The notes under the pieces were generated by a model. That model saw only the letters and a program-made list of their open reading frames with translations. It was not told where the DNA came from and searched no databases. DNA of 64,000 nt. Source: Streptomyces sp. TRM49041 (GTDB lineage Bacteria; Actinomycetota; Actinomycetes; Streptomycetales; Streptomycetaceae). Both the position numbers and the translations under genes were made by a program. Below, one piece after another: positions 26,052 through 34,732 of the stretch. The stretch is taken from assembly GCF_008271805.1 (NCBI RefSeq), contig NZ_VSRY01000172.1, positions 1 through 64,000 on the forward strand, written 5' to 3'. The stretch's first letter is position 1, and each line of letters starts with the position of its first letter.

Positions 26052-28490
26052 TCAGCCGAGTCGGGTGAGCTTAGCGCCGAAGCCCGGCTCCTTGAGGTCC
26101 TGCTGGAGCGCCACGGGGACGCTGACCCGGCCCTCGCCGGTGCCGACCGCCAGCTCGCCGACGACTGTGCCGTCGGCCGCGGTGCGCGGCAGGCCCTTGT
26201 CGCCGTCGGTGAGCTGGAGCTCCACCTCGAGCCCGGCCCAGCCGACCGGCTTCAGGTCCTTCGTGGCGACGACCGGGGTACGGCCGCCGAGGCCGTCGTC
26301 GACGTACCCGACGATGTCGCCCTGCTTCACGACCGGCGCCGAAGTGACGCCGTCCTGCGCGGCCTTGATGAGGCCGTAGCTGTACGTGTTGATGGCCAGC
26401 GTGGCCTTGTCACTCAGCGACGCGCCGCTCTTGACGCCCATCACGATGCCGATGACGCGCCGCAGCTTGCCGTCGATCTTGGTGTACGCGGCCCACAGCA
26501 GATTGCCGCCGGCCGGGGTCGACGTACCGGTCTTGATGCCGGCGACGCCGCCCCTCAGCAGGATCGTGTTGCCGTTCTCCAGCTGGCGGCCGATCTGGGG
26601 CAGGTTGACGTTCGGCATGTTGACGATCTGGCGGAACGCGTCGAACCTCATCGCCGCCTTGGCCAGCTTCAGCTGGTCGAGAGGCGTGGAGACGGTCGTC
26701 TTCTCGAAGCCGCTGGGGTCCGTGTACGTGGTGTTCGTCATCCCGAGGTCCTTGGCGGCGTCGTTCATCTTCTTGACGAACGCCTCCTCGGAGCCGGCGT
26801 CCCAGCGGGCCAGCAGATGGGCCACGTTGTTCGCCGACGGGATCATCAGCAGCTGGAGCAGCTCACCCTGTGTGTACAGCTGCCCCTCCTTCACGGGCGC
26901 GACCGACCAGTCCGGGTTGTGGGACTGCTCCTCCGTCAACGCGTCGATCTCGATCTTCGGACCGGCGTCCTTGTCCTTGATCGGGTGGTCGCGGAGGAGG
27001 ACGTACGCCGTCATCGTCTTGGCGACGCTCGCCGTCGGCGCGGGCTGCTGCGGCCCGTAGGTGCCGATCATGCCGACGCCCTCGACCTCGACCGCGCCCT
27101 GGCCCTCGGTGGGCCACGGCATCTCCAGCCGACCGCCCTCGAAGGTGTAGGTGGCGTCGGCGGAGAGGTTCAGGGTCGGGTCGGGCAGCGGCCGCAGCAG
27201 CTGCACGGTCGCAAAGATGATCACCAGGAGCAGGACCAGCGGCGTCCAGATCTTGACGCGGCGGACGAGCGTCCGTACCGGGGTCTCCGGCGGGGGCGGT
27301 GTGTTGGTCAGCTCCGCCAGCAGGTCCAGCGGCGGGAGGGGCGGCATGGGCTGCTGCTTCGTCCGCTCGGCCTCGGTGAGCGACGGCGCCGCGACGGTAG
27401 CGGTGGCGGTCGCCTCGGACTCGGCCGGGGACGCGGGCGCGGAGGCGGAGGCGGACGCGGAGGCCGGCGCCTTGGCGGAGGCGGGCGCGGAGGCGGACGC
27501 GGAGGCCGGCGCCTTGGCGGAGGCGGGCGCGGACGCCGCCGCCGACCCCGCTCCGGGCCCCTTCGTCTCGGCGGCCGTCGCGGACGCGTTGTCCGGGGCG
27601 GTCGTCGCTCGCGCGGGAGTGGCGCGGGTGCGAGCCGCGGGGCGTACGTCGTCGGAGCGCAGCGGTACGAACCTGCTCGCCCGCTCGGCGTCGGCGTCAC
27701 CGTCGGCGTCGGCGTCGGCACCGGTCGCCCACTTGGGCGCGGGCCTGGTCGGCGCCGACTTGTTCACCGGCGGCTCGGAGTCGGCGTCGGGCTCGGGCTC
27801 AGCCTTGGGCTTGGGCTTGGGCTCAGCGTCGGGCTTCGACTCAGGCTTGGGCTTGGGCTCAGGCTTGGGCTTGGGCTTGGGCTTGGGCTTGGGCTTGGGC
27901 TCAGCGTCCGGCTTCGGCTCAGCCTTGGGCTTCGGCTCAGCCTTGGGCTTCGGCTCAGGCTCGGGCTCAGGCTTCGGCTCGGGCTCGGGCTCCGGCTTGA
28001 GGGTCAGCGCCGTCGTCGGCTGGTCGACCCGAGGAACCGGCTGCGGGCGCCTCTCGAAGGCGTTGAAGACCGCGGTGGGCTGATCCACGGACGCGCCGGC
28101 CTTCGGCGTGGCTGGCGCCTTCTCCGAGTCGTCGTCGGCTTCCTCGACGTCCTCGGCTTCCTCGGCCTCCTCGACGTCCTCGGTCTCCTCGGTCTCCTCG
28201 CTTTCCGGCGCGTCAGAAGCTTCGTCGACTTCAGACGGATTTTCGTCCAATTCAGGAGCCTCTTCCGATTCGCCGGAATTAGCCCTCTTGTCAGATTCTT
28301 CCGTTTCTCCCGACTCCGCAGGCTCCTCCGCCTTCGGCGCCTTGAACACGGCCGTCGGCTGGTCCACCCCAGCCGCCCCGGTCACGGTCTCCGCATCACC
28401 GAAGACGGCGAGCCGCGGATCGCGCCCGCCCGCAGCAGTCTCCCCCGGAGACTTCCGCTGCTCCGACTTGTCGGGGGACTCGCCCGCCAC
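26052..28490 (-). CDS. Membrane-anchored D-alanyl-D-alanine carboxypeptidase (PBP5/S11) with long N-terminal extension
   Basis: An 812-residue protein, twice the usual 400 or so. The C-terminal half (about residues 455-740) is a peptidase S11 domain with the SxxK motif SVAKTMTAYV, the SxN motif in PSANNVAHLL and the KTG motif in GIKTGTSTPAGGN, so it trims the terminal D-Ala of peptidoglycan stem peptides outside the membrane. One helix (IWTPLVLLLVIIFATVQLL, near residue 420) anchors it. The cytoplasmic part is disordered: an acidic Glu-rich stretch, a long Lys-Pro-Glu repeat region and Ala-Ser-Pro runs, plus three copies of a VDQPT(A/T) motif. This suggests interaction or phosphorylation control from inside. 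GTG start with GAGGAGG. Confidence 0.9.
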   Translation of the reverse strand: MAGESPDKSEQRKSPGETAAGGRDPRLAVFGDAETVTGAAGVDQPTAVFKAPKAEEPAESGETEESDKRANSGESEEAPELDENPSEVDEASDAPESEETEETEDVEEAEEAEDVEEADDDSEKAPATPKAGASVDQPTAVFNAFERRPQPVPRVDQPTTALTLKPEPEPEPKPEPEPEPKPKAEPKPKAEPKPDAEPKPKPKPKPKPKPEPKPKPESKPDAEPKPKPKAEPEPDADSEPPVNKSAPTRPAPKWATGADADADGDADAERASRFVPLRSDDVRPAARTRATPARATTAPDNASATAAETKGPGAGSAAASAPASAKAPASASASAPASAKAPASASASASAPASPAESEATATATVAAPSLTEAERTKQQPMPPLPPLDLLAELTNTPPPPETPVRTLVRRVKIWTPLVLLLVIIFATVQLLRPLPDPTLNLSADATYTFEGGRLEMPWPTEGQGAVEVEGVGMIGTYGPQQPAPTASVAKTMTAYVLLRDHPIKDKDAGPKIEIDALTEEQSHNPDWSVAPVKEGQLYTQGELLQLLMIPSANNVAHLLARWDAGSEEAFVKKMNDAAKDLGMTNTTYTDPSGFEKTTVSTPLDQLKLAKAAMRFDAFRQIVNMPNVNLPQIGRQLENGNTILLRGGVAGIKTGTSTPAGGNLLWAAYTKIDGKLRRVIGIVMGVKSGASLSDKATLAINTYSYGLIKAAQDGVTSAPVVKQGDIVGYVDDGLGGRTPVVATKDLKPVGWAGLEVELQLTDGDKGLPRTAADGTVVGELAVGTGEGRVSVPVALQQDLKEPGFGAKLTRLG

Positions 28491-28668
28491 CGTGCCTCCT
28501 CAACCAACGCACTGTCCGAACCATGTACCAGTGTCCTGTGTGAGCACTTGGCTCCCGTGCAAGACGAGAACGACATACCTACCGGTTCCCGCACGAAGCA
28601 CCCAGGCGCTCTCGACAGATGAATGTGAGAGGGGTCACCCTGTCATTCATCCACGCGGGGAGGCATGG

Positions 28669-29403
28669 ATGGGCAAGAGCCGCAGAACACTTCCGGAGGA
28701 GCTTCTGCTGCTCGCTCTGGACCCGGCCACGGGTACCACAGCGCAGCCGCAGTCGCTCGACCTCGGCCTCGCCGGAGCTCAGCTAGTGGAGCTGGCTCTG
28801 GCAGGACGGATAGCCCCTGACGGGGATCGTATCGCCGTGGTGATGCCACGGCCGACAGGAGATCCGACGCTGGACTCCGCACTGGAACTGCTGCGCAGGC
28901 GCGGCAGTCCGGTCCGGGCCGTCCACTGGATAGGCGGGCCCCGGCTGGGGCTGCGTCAGACGTATCTCTCGCATCTGGAGCGGTGCGGCATGGTCCATGC
29001 CGTCGAGAGCCAGATGTGCGGGGTACTGCCGACGACGCGCTATCAGGCGACGGAGACGGCCATCAGCCGGGAGATCAGGTCCCGGCTGGACAACGCGATC
29101 CGCACCGGCGTGCCGCCGGACCCGCGGACCGCCGCGCTGGCCGCGCTCGCGCACGCCGTCGGTCTCGGCAAACACCTGTACCCCGGGAACGAGGGGCGCT
29201 CGTCGCGCTCCCGGCTCCGGGATCTGATCAGGCACGACCCGATGGGCGGCCTCGTGGCGCACGCCGTGATGGACGTCCAGAACGGTGCGGCCGCGCAGCC
29301 GCGCCGTGCCGCCGCAACGGGAGGCGTCGGCCGCCAGGCCGCCGCGGTCCCGATGCGGGCGCCGTCGCGCCCCGGGTCCATGGCCCGCGTCGCCGCGCGC
29401 TGA
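28669..29403 (+). CDS. GOLPH3/VPS74-like (GPP34) family protein
   Basis: A 244-residue all-helical protein of the GPP34 family, expanded in actinobacteria. LPEELLLLALDPATG at the N-terminus and LGLAGAQLVELALAGRIA are the hallmark segments, and the C-terminal part has AALAALAHAVGLGKHLYP. In eukaryotes the family binds phosphatidylinositol-4-phosphate; the bacterial role is unknown. Of two overlapping ATGs, the one at 28669 keeps the frame, with GGGGAGG 5-8 bases upstream. It diverges from the carboxypeptidase gene across about 180 bp and is followed by a strong terminator. Confidence 0.85.
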   Translation: MGKSRRTLPEELLLLALDPATGTTAQPQSLDLGLAGAQLVELALAGRIAPDGDRIAVVMPRPTGDPTLDSALELLRRRGSPVRAVHWIGGPRLGLRQTYLSHLERCGMVHAVESQMCGVLPTTRYQATETAISREIRSRLDNAIRTGVPPDPRTAALAALAHAVGLGKHLYPGNEGRSSRSRLRDLIRHDPMGGLVAHAVMDVQNGAAAQPRRAAATGGVGRQAAAVPMRAPSRPGSMARVAAR

Positions 29404-29476
29404 ACCTCCGCACGACCCCGTACGTCCCGCACCGCACCGGCGTCCCCACACGACGCGGTCCGGAAAGCCGCACGGG

Positions 29477-29508
29477 CGCGCGGGACGGCCTTCCGGCCGT
29501 CCCGCGCG
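29477..29508 (+). terminator. Strong hairpin terminator after the GPP34 gene
   Basis: A perfect 14-bp inverted repeat (29477-29490 with 29495-29508) around TTCC, about 75 bases after the GPP34 stop. Confidence 0.85.
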
Positions 29509-29556
29509 TTCGCCGTTTGCTCACCCGTGTGGCAATTCTCCAGCGCGGCACGCCCT

Positions 29557-29584
29557 TTGGTGGCAGTCTGCTGAGCGGTAGATA
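29557..29584 (+). promoter_or_regulatory. Candidate sigma-70-type promoter of the XRE regulator gene
   Basis: TTGGTG (29557-29562) and TAGATA (29579-29584) with a 16-base spacer, close to the streptomycete HrdB pattern. It lies just downstream of a terminator and about 50 bases before the GTG start. Confidence 0.4.
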
Positions 29585-29632
29585 CGCAGAGCAACGCCAG
29601 CGACAGCAAGGCAGCCGGAGGTGCAAGTTCCC

Positions 29633-30493
29633 GTGGCGTCCAATGTCAATCCCACCGTCAGGCGACGCAGACTGGGCATGGAGCTCCGCCGACTGCGCGA
29701 GGCCAAAGGCATGACGGCGGAGGAGGTGGCCGAGCGGCTGCTGGTCTCGCAGTCGAAGATCAGCCGCCTCGAGAACGGCCGCCGGTCCATCAGCCAGCGC
29801 GACGTCCGTGACCTGTGCGGGGTGTACGAGGTCGAGGACCGGCGCATCGTCGACTCGCTCATGCAGATGGCCAAGGATTCGCGGCAGCAAGGGTGGTGGC
29901 ACGCGTTCGGCGACATTCCGTACAGCGTCTACATCGGCCTGGAGACCGACGCCGCGTCGCTGCGTGTGTACGAGCCGCAGATCGTGCCCGGACTGCTCCA
30001 GACCAGGTCGTACGCGGAGGCGGTGATCACCGGGGCGCTGCCCGAGGCGCCGGCGTCGGACATCGAGAAACGCGTCAACGTCCGCACGCGCCGCCAGGAC
30101 CGGATCAAGGACGCGGACCCGCCGCTGCGGCTCTGGGCCGTGATCGACGAGTCGGCGCTGCGCCGGGTCGTCGGCACCCGGCAGCTCATGGTCGAGCAGC
30201 TGGAGTCGCTGATCGAGCAGTCGCACCTGCCCCATGTGACCGTGCAGGTCCTGCCGTTCGACATGGGCGCCCACCCGGGCATCAGCGGTCACTACGCGAT
30301 CCTGGAGTTCCCCGACGCCACCGACTCGTCCGTCGTCTACATCGAGGGCGTCACCAGTGACCTGTACCTGGAGAAGCCGAACGACGTGCAGCGGTACAGC
30401 GTGATGTACGAGCATCTGCGCGCCCAGGCGCTCGGCGTGGAGCAGACCCGGCAGTTCATCGCCCAGGTCGCCAAGGACCACGCCGAGAGTTGA
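29633..30493 (+). CDS. XRE-family regulator with DUF5753 (WhiJ-type)
   Basis: A 286-residue protein. The N-terminal helix-turn-helix at about residues 12-70 includes LGMELRRLREAKGMTAEEVA and SQSKISRLENGRRSIS. The C-terminal DUF5753 domain contains the typical LEPQIVPGLLQT-like segment (here YEPQIVPGLLQTRSYAEAVI) and VQVLPFDMGAHPG. Such regulators pair with small DUF397 proteins, and one lies about 255 bases downstream. The GTG at 29633 is 10 bases after GGAGG; an in-frame GTG at 29621 is too close to it. These pairs act in developmental or antibiotic control in Streptomyces. Confidence 0.9.
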   Translation: MASNVNPTVRRRRLGMELRRLREAKGMTAEEVAERLLVSQSKISRLENGRRSISQRDVRDLCGVYEVEDRRIVDSLMQMAKDSRQQGWWHAFGDIPYSVYIGLETDAASLRVYEPQIVPGLLQTRSYAEAVITGALPEAPASDIEKRVNVRTRRQDRIKDADPPLRLWAVIDESALRRVVGTRQLMVEQLESLIEQSHLPHVTVQVLPFDMGAHPGISGHYAILEFPDATDSSVVYIEGVTSDLYLEKPNDVQRYSVMYEHLRAQALGVEQTRQFIAQVAKDHAES

Positions 30494-30749
30494 ATCCGCC
30501 CTGATGTCGGAGTCACGCGAGTCACGCGAGTCACCCGGGTATTTCCGGAATCGACCGATCCGTCGTTGAGGAAGCCGGCACGGTACACCCCGACCGGCTC
30601 CCAGCGGAAGACCGAGCCTGAATATGCCATCCGGTCGAGTGAATGACTGTCCCGCGCACGGAGGTTGGGCGAGTAGCGTCGATCACGCCAGCCTGAAGGG
30701 TTGGCGCGACTGCTACCACCCAGAACCAGCCAGAACCGGAGCGAAGAAC

Positions 30750-30950
30750 ATGGCCATTATTCAGGGCGCCACGGACACCTGGACGAAGTCCTCGTACTCC
30801 GGCGGAAACGGCGCGTGTGTCGAGGTCAAGTCCCCCGTCGTCGCGTCGATCGCGGTCCGGGACTCCAAAGCTCCCACGGGCCCGTCCCTCACGTTCGTGC
30901 CGGGCGCGTGGAACGCGTTCGTCCGCGAGGTGAGCACCGGCTCTTTCTGA
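30750..30950 (+). CDS. DUF397 small protein, partner of the XRE regulator
   Basis: A 66-residue protein with the standard DUF397 pattern: WTKSSYSGGNGACVEVKSP, then VAVRDSK-like (IAVRDSKAPTGPSLTF) and a terminal WNAFVREV. Partner proteins of this kind modulate or antagonise the adjacent XRE/DUF5753 regulator (WhiJ and AbaA-type loci). The ATG at 30750 follows AGCGAAGAAC, so the ribosome site is weak. It may have its own promoter in the 255-bp gap. Confidence 0.88.
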   Translation: MAIIQGATDTWTKSSYSGGNGACVEVKSPVVASIAVRDSKAPTGPSLTFVPGAWNAFVREVSTGSF

Positions 30951-31236
30951 GCCTCCGCCCTCCCCCTCCCCGCACCACGAATGAGCCCTCTCGACTGGTC
31001 CGCCGTCCCGGCCGAGGGGGCTCGGCCTTACCCCGCGAAGCCCCCTTGCCCGTTCCTTTTCCGGCCCTTTCTGTGAAGTTGGTCGACATACCGGTGGGTA
31101 CCCGGCAGTGTGACCCCTGAACGGCGCCGCAGGTCCAGCCTCCCCGCTCCGGACCTCGGCGGCTCACCCGCTCCGCCCTGCCCGCCCCGCAGTCCTCCTC
31201 CAGTTCCGCCCCGGAGGCACCCGAGGCGGCCGCTCC

Positions 31237-32358
31237 TCAGACGCGCGGATAGCGGGCGAGCCAGCCCGGCGAGGCCGCCGACGGGCCGTGCAGCGCCGGG
31301 CCCTGGGTCATCTCCATGGCGAAGTCGTCGGCCAGCTCCAGCAGCGTGGGCCGCCCCTCCAGCTCGGCCAGCCAGGCCGGCGGCAGGGCGGTCTCGCCGT
31401 GCAGCGCCCCCAGCAGGGCACCCGTCAGCGCGCCCGTCACCTCCGACGGGCCGTCGTGGTTCACCGACAGCCGCAGCCCGTGCCGTACGTCCTCGCCGAC
31501 CAGCGCGCAGTAGACGGCGATCGCCAGGGCGTCCTCCGCGGCCTCCCCGTCCGTGTCGCCCAGTGACGCGATCCGGTCCGGCGTCGGCGCCCCCTGCCGT
31601 ACGGCGCCGAGGGCCCGGTTCAGGACCTCCGCGACCGGCTCGTACCCGGGCCGCGGCGCCAGCTGGGCGAGCGCGCCACGCACCGCCGACTCGATGTCCT
31701 GGCCCCGCGCCACGCCGTGCACCACGACCGCGTACGCACCGGCCGCCAGATACGCGCCGGGGTGCCCGTGCGTCTGCGTCGCGCACTCCACCGCCAGCTG
31801 GCACACGAGATGCGGCTCCCACCCGACGAGCAGCCCGAACGGGGCGGACCGGACGAGCGCGCCCGCGTCCCGGGCCGCCGGGTTCTTCGGCGCGTCGAGG
31901 GTGCCGAGTACGTCGTCGCCGAGACCGGTCAGGCAGGCGCGGGCCGGGTCGCGGCGGGCGTACAGCCACTCCTGCCGGGCGAGCCAGCCGTCGCCCTCGC
32001 GCCGCTCGTCGGGCCCCCAGTCCCGCTGGGTCGCGGCCCAGCGCAGATAGGCGCGGTGCAGATCGCTGGGCGGATGCCAGGCCCCGGTGTCCCGGCGAAC
32101 CTGCGCGCGTATCAGTCCGTCGACGGTGAACAGGCTGAGCTGGGTGGCGTAGGTGACGGCGCCCCGCCGCCCGTACGCGGGGGCGAGGTCGGTGAGCCCG
32201 TCGGCGCCGTGGACCTTCCGGATGGCCTCCACGGGCAGGCCGGAGACGGCCGCGCCGAGGGCGTCGCCGATGGCCCCGCCGAGCAGGCAGCCCCGTACCC
32301 GGGCGCGGTAGTCCTGCTGTTCCGCCCGGCCCCAGACGGCTGCCGCTGTGGTACTCAC
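31237..32358 (-). CDS. ADP-ribosylglycohydrolase family protein
   Basis: A 373-residue DraG-type hydrolase, predicted to remove ADP-ribose from proteins or small molecules using two Mg ions. RVRGCLLGGAIGDALGAAVS near the N-terminus is the family signature. The C-terminal metal site is SVNHDGPSEVTGALTGALLG (usual HxGDTDS or NxGDsD; here NHDGPSE), so the second acidic cluster is altered from the classical DxDT and activity may be weak or changed. The start is a GTG at 32358 with GGGGAGGGG upstream. It diverges from the ABC importer operon. Confidence 0.85.
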   Translation of the reverse strand: MSTTAAAVWGRAEQQDYRARVRGCLLGGAIGDALGAAVSGLPVEAIRKVHGADGLTDLAPAYGRRGAVTYATQLSLFTVDGLIRAQVRRDTGAWHPPSDLHRAYLRWAATQRDWGPDERREGDGWLARQEWLYARRDPARACLTGLGDDVLGTLDAPKNPAARDAGALVRSAPFGLLVGWEPHLVCQLAVECATQTHGHPGAYLAAGAYAVVVHGVARGQDIESAVRGALAQLAPRPGYEPVAEVLNRALGAVRQGAPTPDRIASLGDTDGEAAEDALAIAVYCALVGEDVRHGLRLSVNHDGPSEVTGALTGALLGALHGETALPPAWLAELEGRPTLLELADDFAMEMTQGPALHGPSAASPGWLARYPRV

Positions 32359-32546
32359 CGAGAGGCCCCTCCCCACGACGTCTCCGGCGAGCACTGTAAT
32401 CGAACGGGTGCCGGTCACACGGGCGCCCCGCGGTGTGCCGCGCGACGCCGGAACGGACCCGCCGGGAACTCGAAGGGAGACCGCTCCGACTACCTGTCCG
32501 GGGCCGTTCACGATCCCCGAATCGCAAGACGGAGTCAGGAGTGTTG

Positions 32547-33626
32547 ATGCAACCTCGCGTGTGGTGCGGAACCGCCGCCGTCCTGGCGCTCGTCGCCGTC
32601 GGCTGCGGGGCAGGCGGCGAGAGCTCCGGGTCGCCGGCCGGCGCCGCGAAGGGGGCGGGGGGCGAAGCCGGGTTCCCCGTGGAGATGACGGACTGCGAGG
32701 GCGCCCCTACGACGTTCACGTCGGCCCCCCGGCGGATCGTCACCAGCAACGCCGCCGGTCTGGAACTGCTTCTGCGGCTCGGCGCCGGCGACAAGGTCAT
32801 CGGCACCGGCTTCCCGCCCGGCGCGGGCGCCCTCCCCGACGGTCTCGACGCGCGGGCGCGGGAGGTGCCGGTGCTCAGCCGGACGGTCATCCCCAAGGAG
32901 AAGCTGCTCGGGTCCGGCGCCGACCTGTACGTCGACACGTTCGCGACGGTGAACCGCGGCGGCCACGGCATGGGCGACAAACCCACCGACAAGGAGTTCG
33001 AGGCGGCCGGCATCAAGCACGTCCACCTCAAGTCCACGGCCTGCGCCGGCAACGCGAAGGGCCCCGTGACCGACCTCGCCGCGGTCGTCGACGACATCAA
33101 GGCGCTGGGCGCCGTCACCGGCACGAGCGAGAAGGCCACCGAACTCGCCGACGCGATGAGCCGGAAGGTCTCCGCCGTCCAGAAGGCCGTCGGCGGCACT
33201 CCCGAGAAGGACCGGCCCACCTACTTCCTCTTCGACTACGACGCCGGCACCAAGCAGCCCGTCGCCGTCTGCAACCGGCAGATCGGCCACGCGGTGATCA
33301 CCCTCGCGGGCGCCCGCAACGTCTTCGCCGGCTGCGACGACACGTTCAAACAGGTCGGCTGGGAGGACGTCGTCGCCGCGGACCCGGACTGGATCCAGCT
33401 GTCCGTACGGAACCGGGGCAGCGCCGCCGAGACCGAGAGGGCCTTCGACGAGGCCCGGAAGTGGCTGGAGAACAACGCCGCGACGAGCGGCCTGAAGGCC
33501 GTCAAGGACGGCAGGTTCCTGCGGATCGGCGCCGAGGTGACCACCATCGCGGGCGTAAGGAACGCCGACACCGTGCAGCGGATCGCCGCCACGCTGTACC
33601 CCGGCAAGGTGAAGGCCGACCGGTAA
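32547..33626 (+). CDS. ABC importer solute-binding lipoprotein (iron-siderophore/cobalamin type)
   Basis: A 359-residue exported protein. Signal peptide MQPRVWCGTAAVLALVAVGCG with lipobox AVGC. The mature part is a TroA/FepB/BtuF-type two-lobe binding protein: PRRIVTSNAAGLELLLRLGA, then GSGADLYVDTFATVNRG, and WEDVVAADPDWIQLSVRN in the second lobe. The ligand could be a ferric siderophore, heme or a corrinoid; TFDYDAG and QIGHAVITLAG give no further hint. It is the first gene of a three-gene operon overlapping the permease by TAATG. An in-frame GTG two codons upstream is an alternative start. Confidence 0.88.
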   Translation: MQPRVWCGTAAVLALVAVGCGAGGESSGSPAGAAKGAGGEAGFPVEMTDCEGAPTTFTSAPRRIVTSNAAGLELLLRLGAGDKVIGTGFPPGAGALPDGLDARAREVPVLSRTVIPKEKLLGSGADLYVDTFATVNRGGHGMGDKPTDKEFEAAGIKHVHLKSTACAGNAKGPVTDLAAVVDDIKALGAVTGTSEKATELADAMSRKVSAVQKAVGGTPEKDRPTYFLFDYDAGTKQPVAVCNRQIGHAVITLAGARNVFAGCDDTFKQVGWEDVVAADPDWIQLSVRNRGSAAETERAFDEARKWLENNAATSGLKAVKDGRFLRIGAEVTTIAGVRNADTVQRIAATLYPGKVKADR

Positions 33627-34732
33627 TGCCGACAGCTCAGGCCGAGGCGGAGGCGACCGCCCCCGCCCACGGGAAACCGACGGCGCCCCGGACGACGACC
33701 GGCGTACGCCAGGTGCGGGCCGGGGTCCTCGCCGCCGTGCTGGGCGTGGCGCTGCTCGCCGCGCTGACGTTCGCCGTGTCATGGGGGTCGACGGACATCC
33801 CGCCCCGCGAGGTGTGGTCGGTGGTGCTGCGGCGGCTGTCCGGCGAGGCGCCCCGGCCCGGCACCTCCGACCTGATCGTCTGGCAGCTGCGGCTGCCGCG
33901 CGCCCTGCTGGCCGCCGTCGTCGGCGCGGGCCTGGGCGTGATCGGTACGGCCGTGCAGGCCCTCGTACGCAACCCGCTCGCCGACCCGTATCTGCTGGGC
34001 ATCTCCAGCGGCGCCTCGCTCGGCGCGGTCTCCGCGCTCGTCCTGGGGCTGGGCGCGGGCGGTGCGCTGGGGCTCGGCACGTCCGGCGCGGCGTTCGCGG
34101 GGGCGCTGGCCACCTTCGCGCTGGTGTGGCTGATCGCCCGGCGCGGGGGCGGGTTCTCGCCGCTGCGGCTGGTGCTGGCCGGGGTCGGCATCGGGCAGTT
34201 CCTGACCGGGTTCACCAGCTACCTCGTCCTCCAGGCGGGGGACGAGCAGCAGACGCAGGGCGTGCTGTTCTGGCTCATGGGCAGCCTCGGCGGCGCGAGC
34301 TGGGACACGCTCGCCGTCCCCGCGCTGGCCGTGCCGTCGGCGCTGCTGCTGCTCCAGGCGCGGGCCCGGCCGCTGAACACCATGATGATGGGCGACGAGA
34401 CGGCCGCGGGCCTCGGTGTGAGCCCTGCCCGGCTGCGCCGCGAACTGTTCGTCGTCACCAGCGTCCTGACCGGCATCCTCGTCGCCGTGTCCGGCGCCAT
34501 CGCCTTCGTCGGGCTGATGGTCCCGCATGCCTGCCGTCTCCTCGTCGGCGCCGACCACCGCAGGCTGCTGCCGGTGACGGCGCTGTTCGGGGCGGTACTG
34601 CTGGTCGTCGTCGACATCGTGTGCCGTACGGCGCTCGACACCCAGGAGTTGCCGGTCGGCGTCGTCACCTCGCTGATCGGCGCGCCCGCGCTGCTGTATC
34701 TGCTCGACCGGCGGCTCGGGAGGAACGCGTGA
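33626..34732 (+). CDS. ABC importer permease (FecCD/BtuC family)
   Basis: A 368-residue membrane protein with about ten helices. RLPRALLAAVVGAGLGVIGTAVQALVRNPLADPYLLGISSGAS is the classical FecCD/BtuC stretch, and the cytoplasmic coupling loop is seen in FVGLMVPHACRLLVGADHR. An extended polar N-terminus of about 30 residues precedes helix one. It starts inside the stop of the lipoprotein gene and overlaps the ATPase gene by GTGA, so all three are co-translated. Confidence 0.92.
   Translation: MPTAQAEAEATAPAHGKPTAPRTTTGVRQVRAGVLAAVLGVALLAALTFAVSWGSTDIPPREVWSVVLRRLSGEAPRPGTSDLIVWQLRLPRALLAAVVGAGLGVIGTAVQALVRNPLADPYLLGISSGASLGAVSALVLGLGAGGALGLGTSGAAFAGALATFALVWLIARRGGGFSPLRLVLAGVGIGQFLTGFTSYLVLQAGDEQQTQGVLFWLMGSLGGASWDTLAVPALAVPSALLLLQARARPLNTMMMGDETAAGLGVSPARLRRELFVVTSVLTGILVAVSGAIAFVGLMVPHACRLLVGADHRRLLPVTALFGAVLLVVVDIVCRTALDTQELPVGVVTSLIGAPALLYLLDRRLGRNA

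Noticed and set aside
25197..28622. A 1141-codon plus-strand frame
   Set aside because: Antisense to the membrane protein and the carboxypeptidase; Arg/Pro/Gly-rich with repeats mirroring the Lys-Pro-Glu region.
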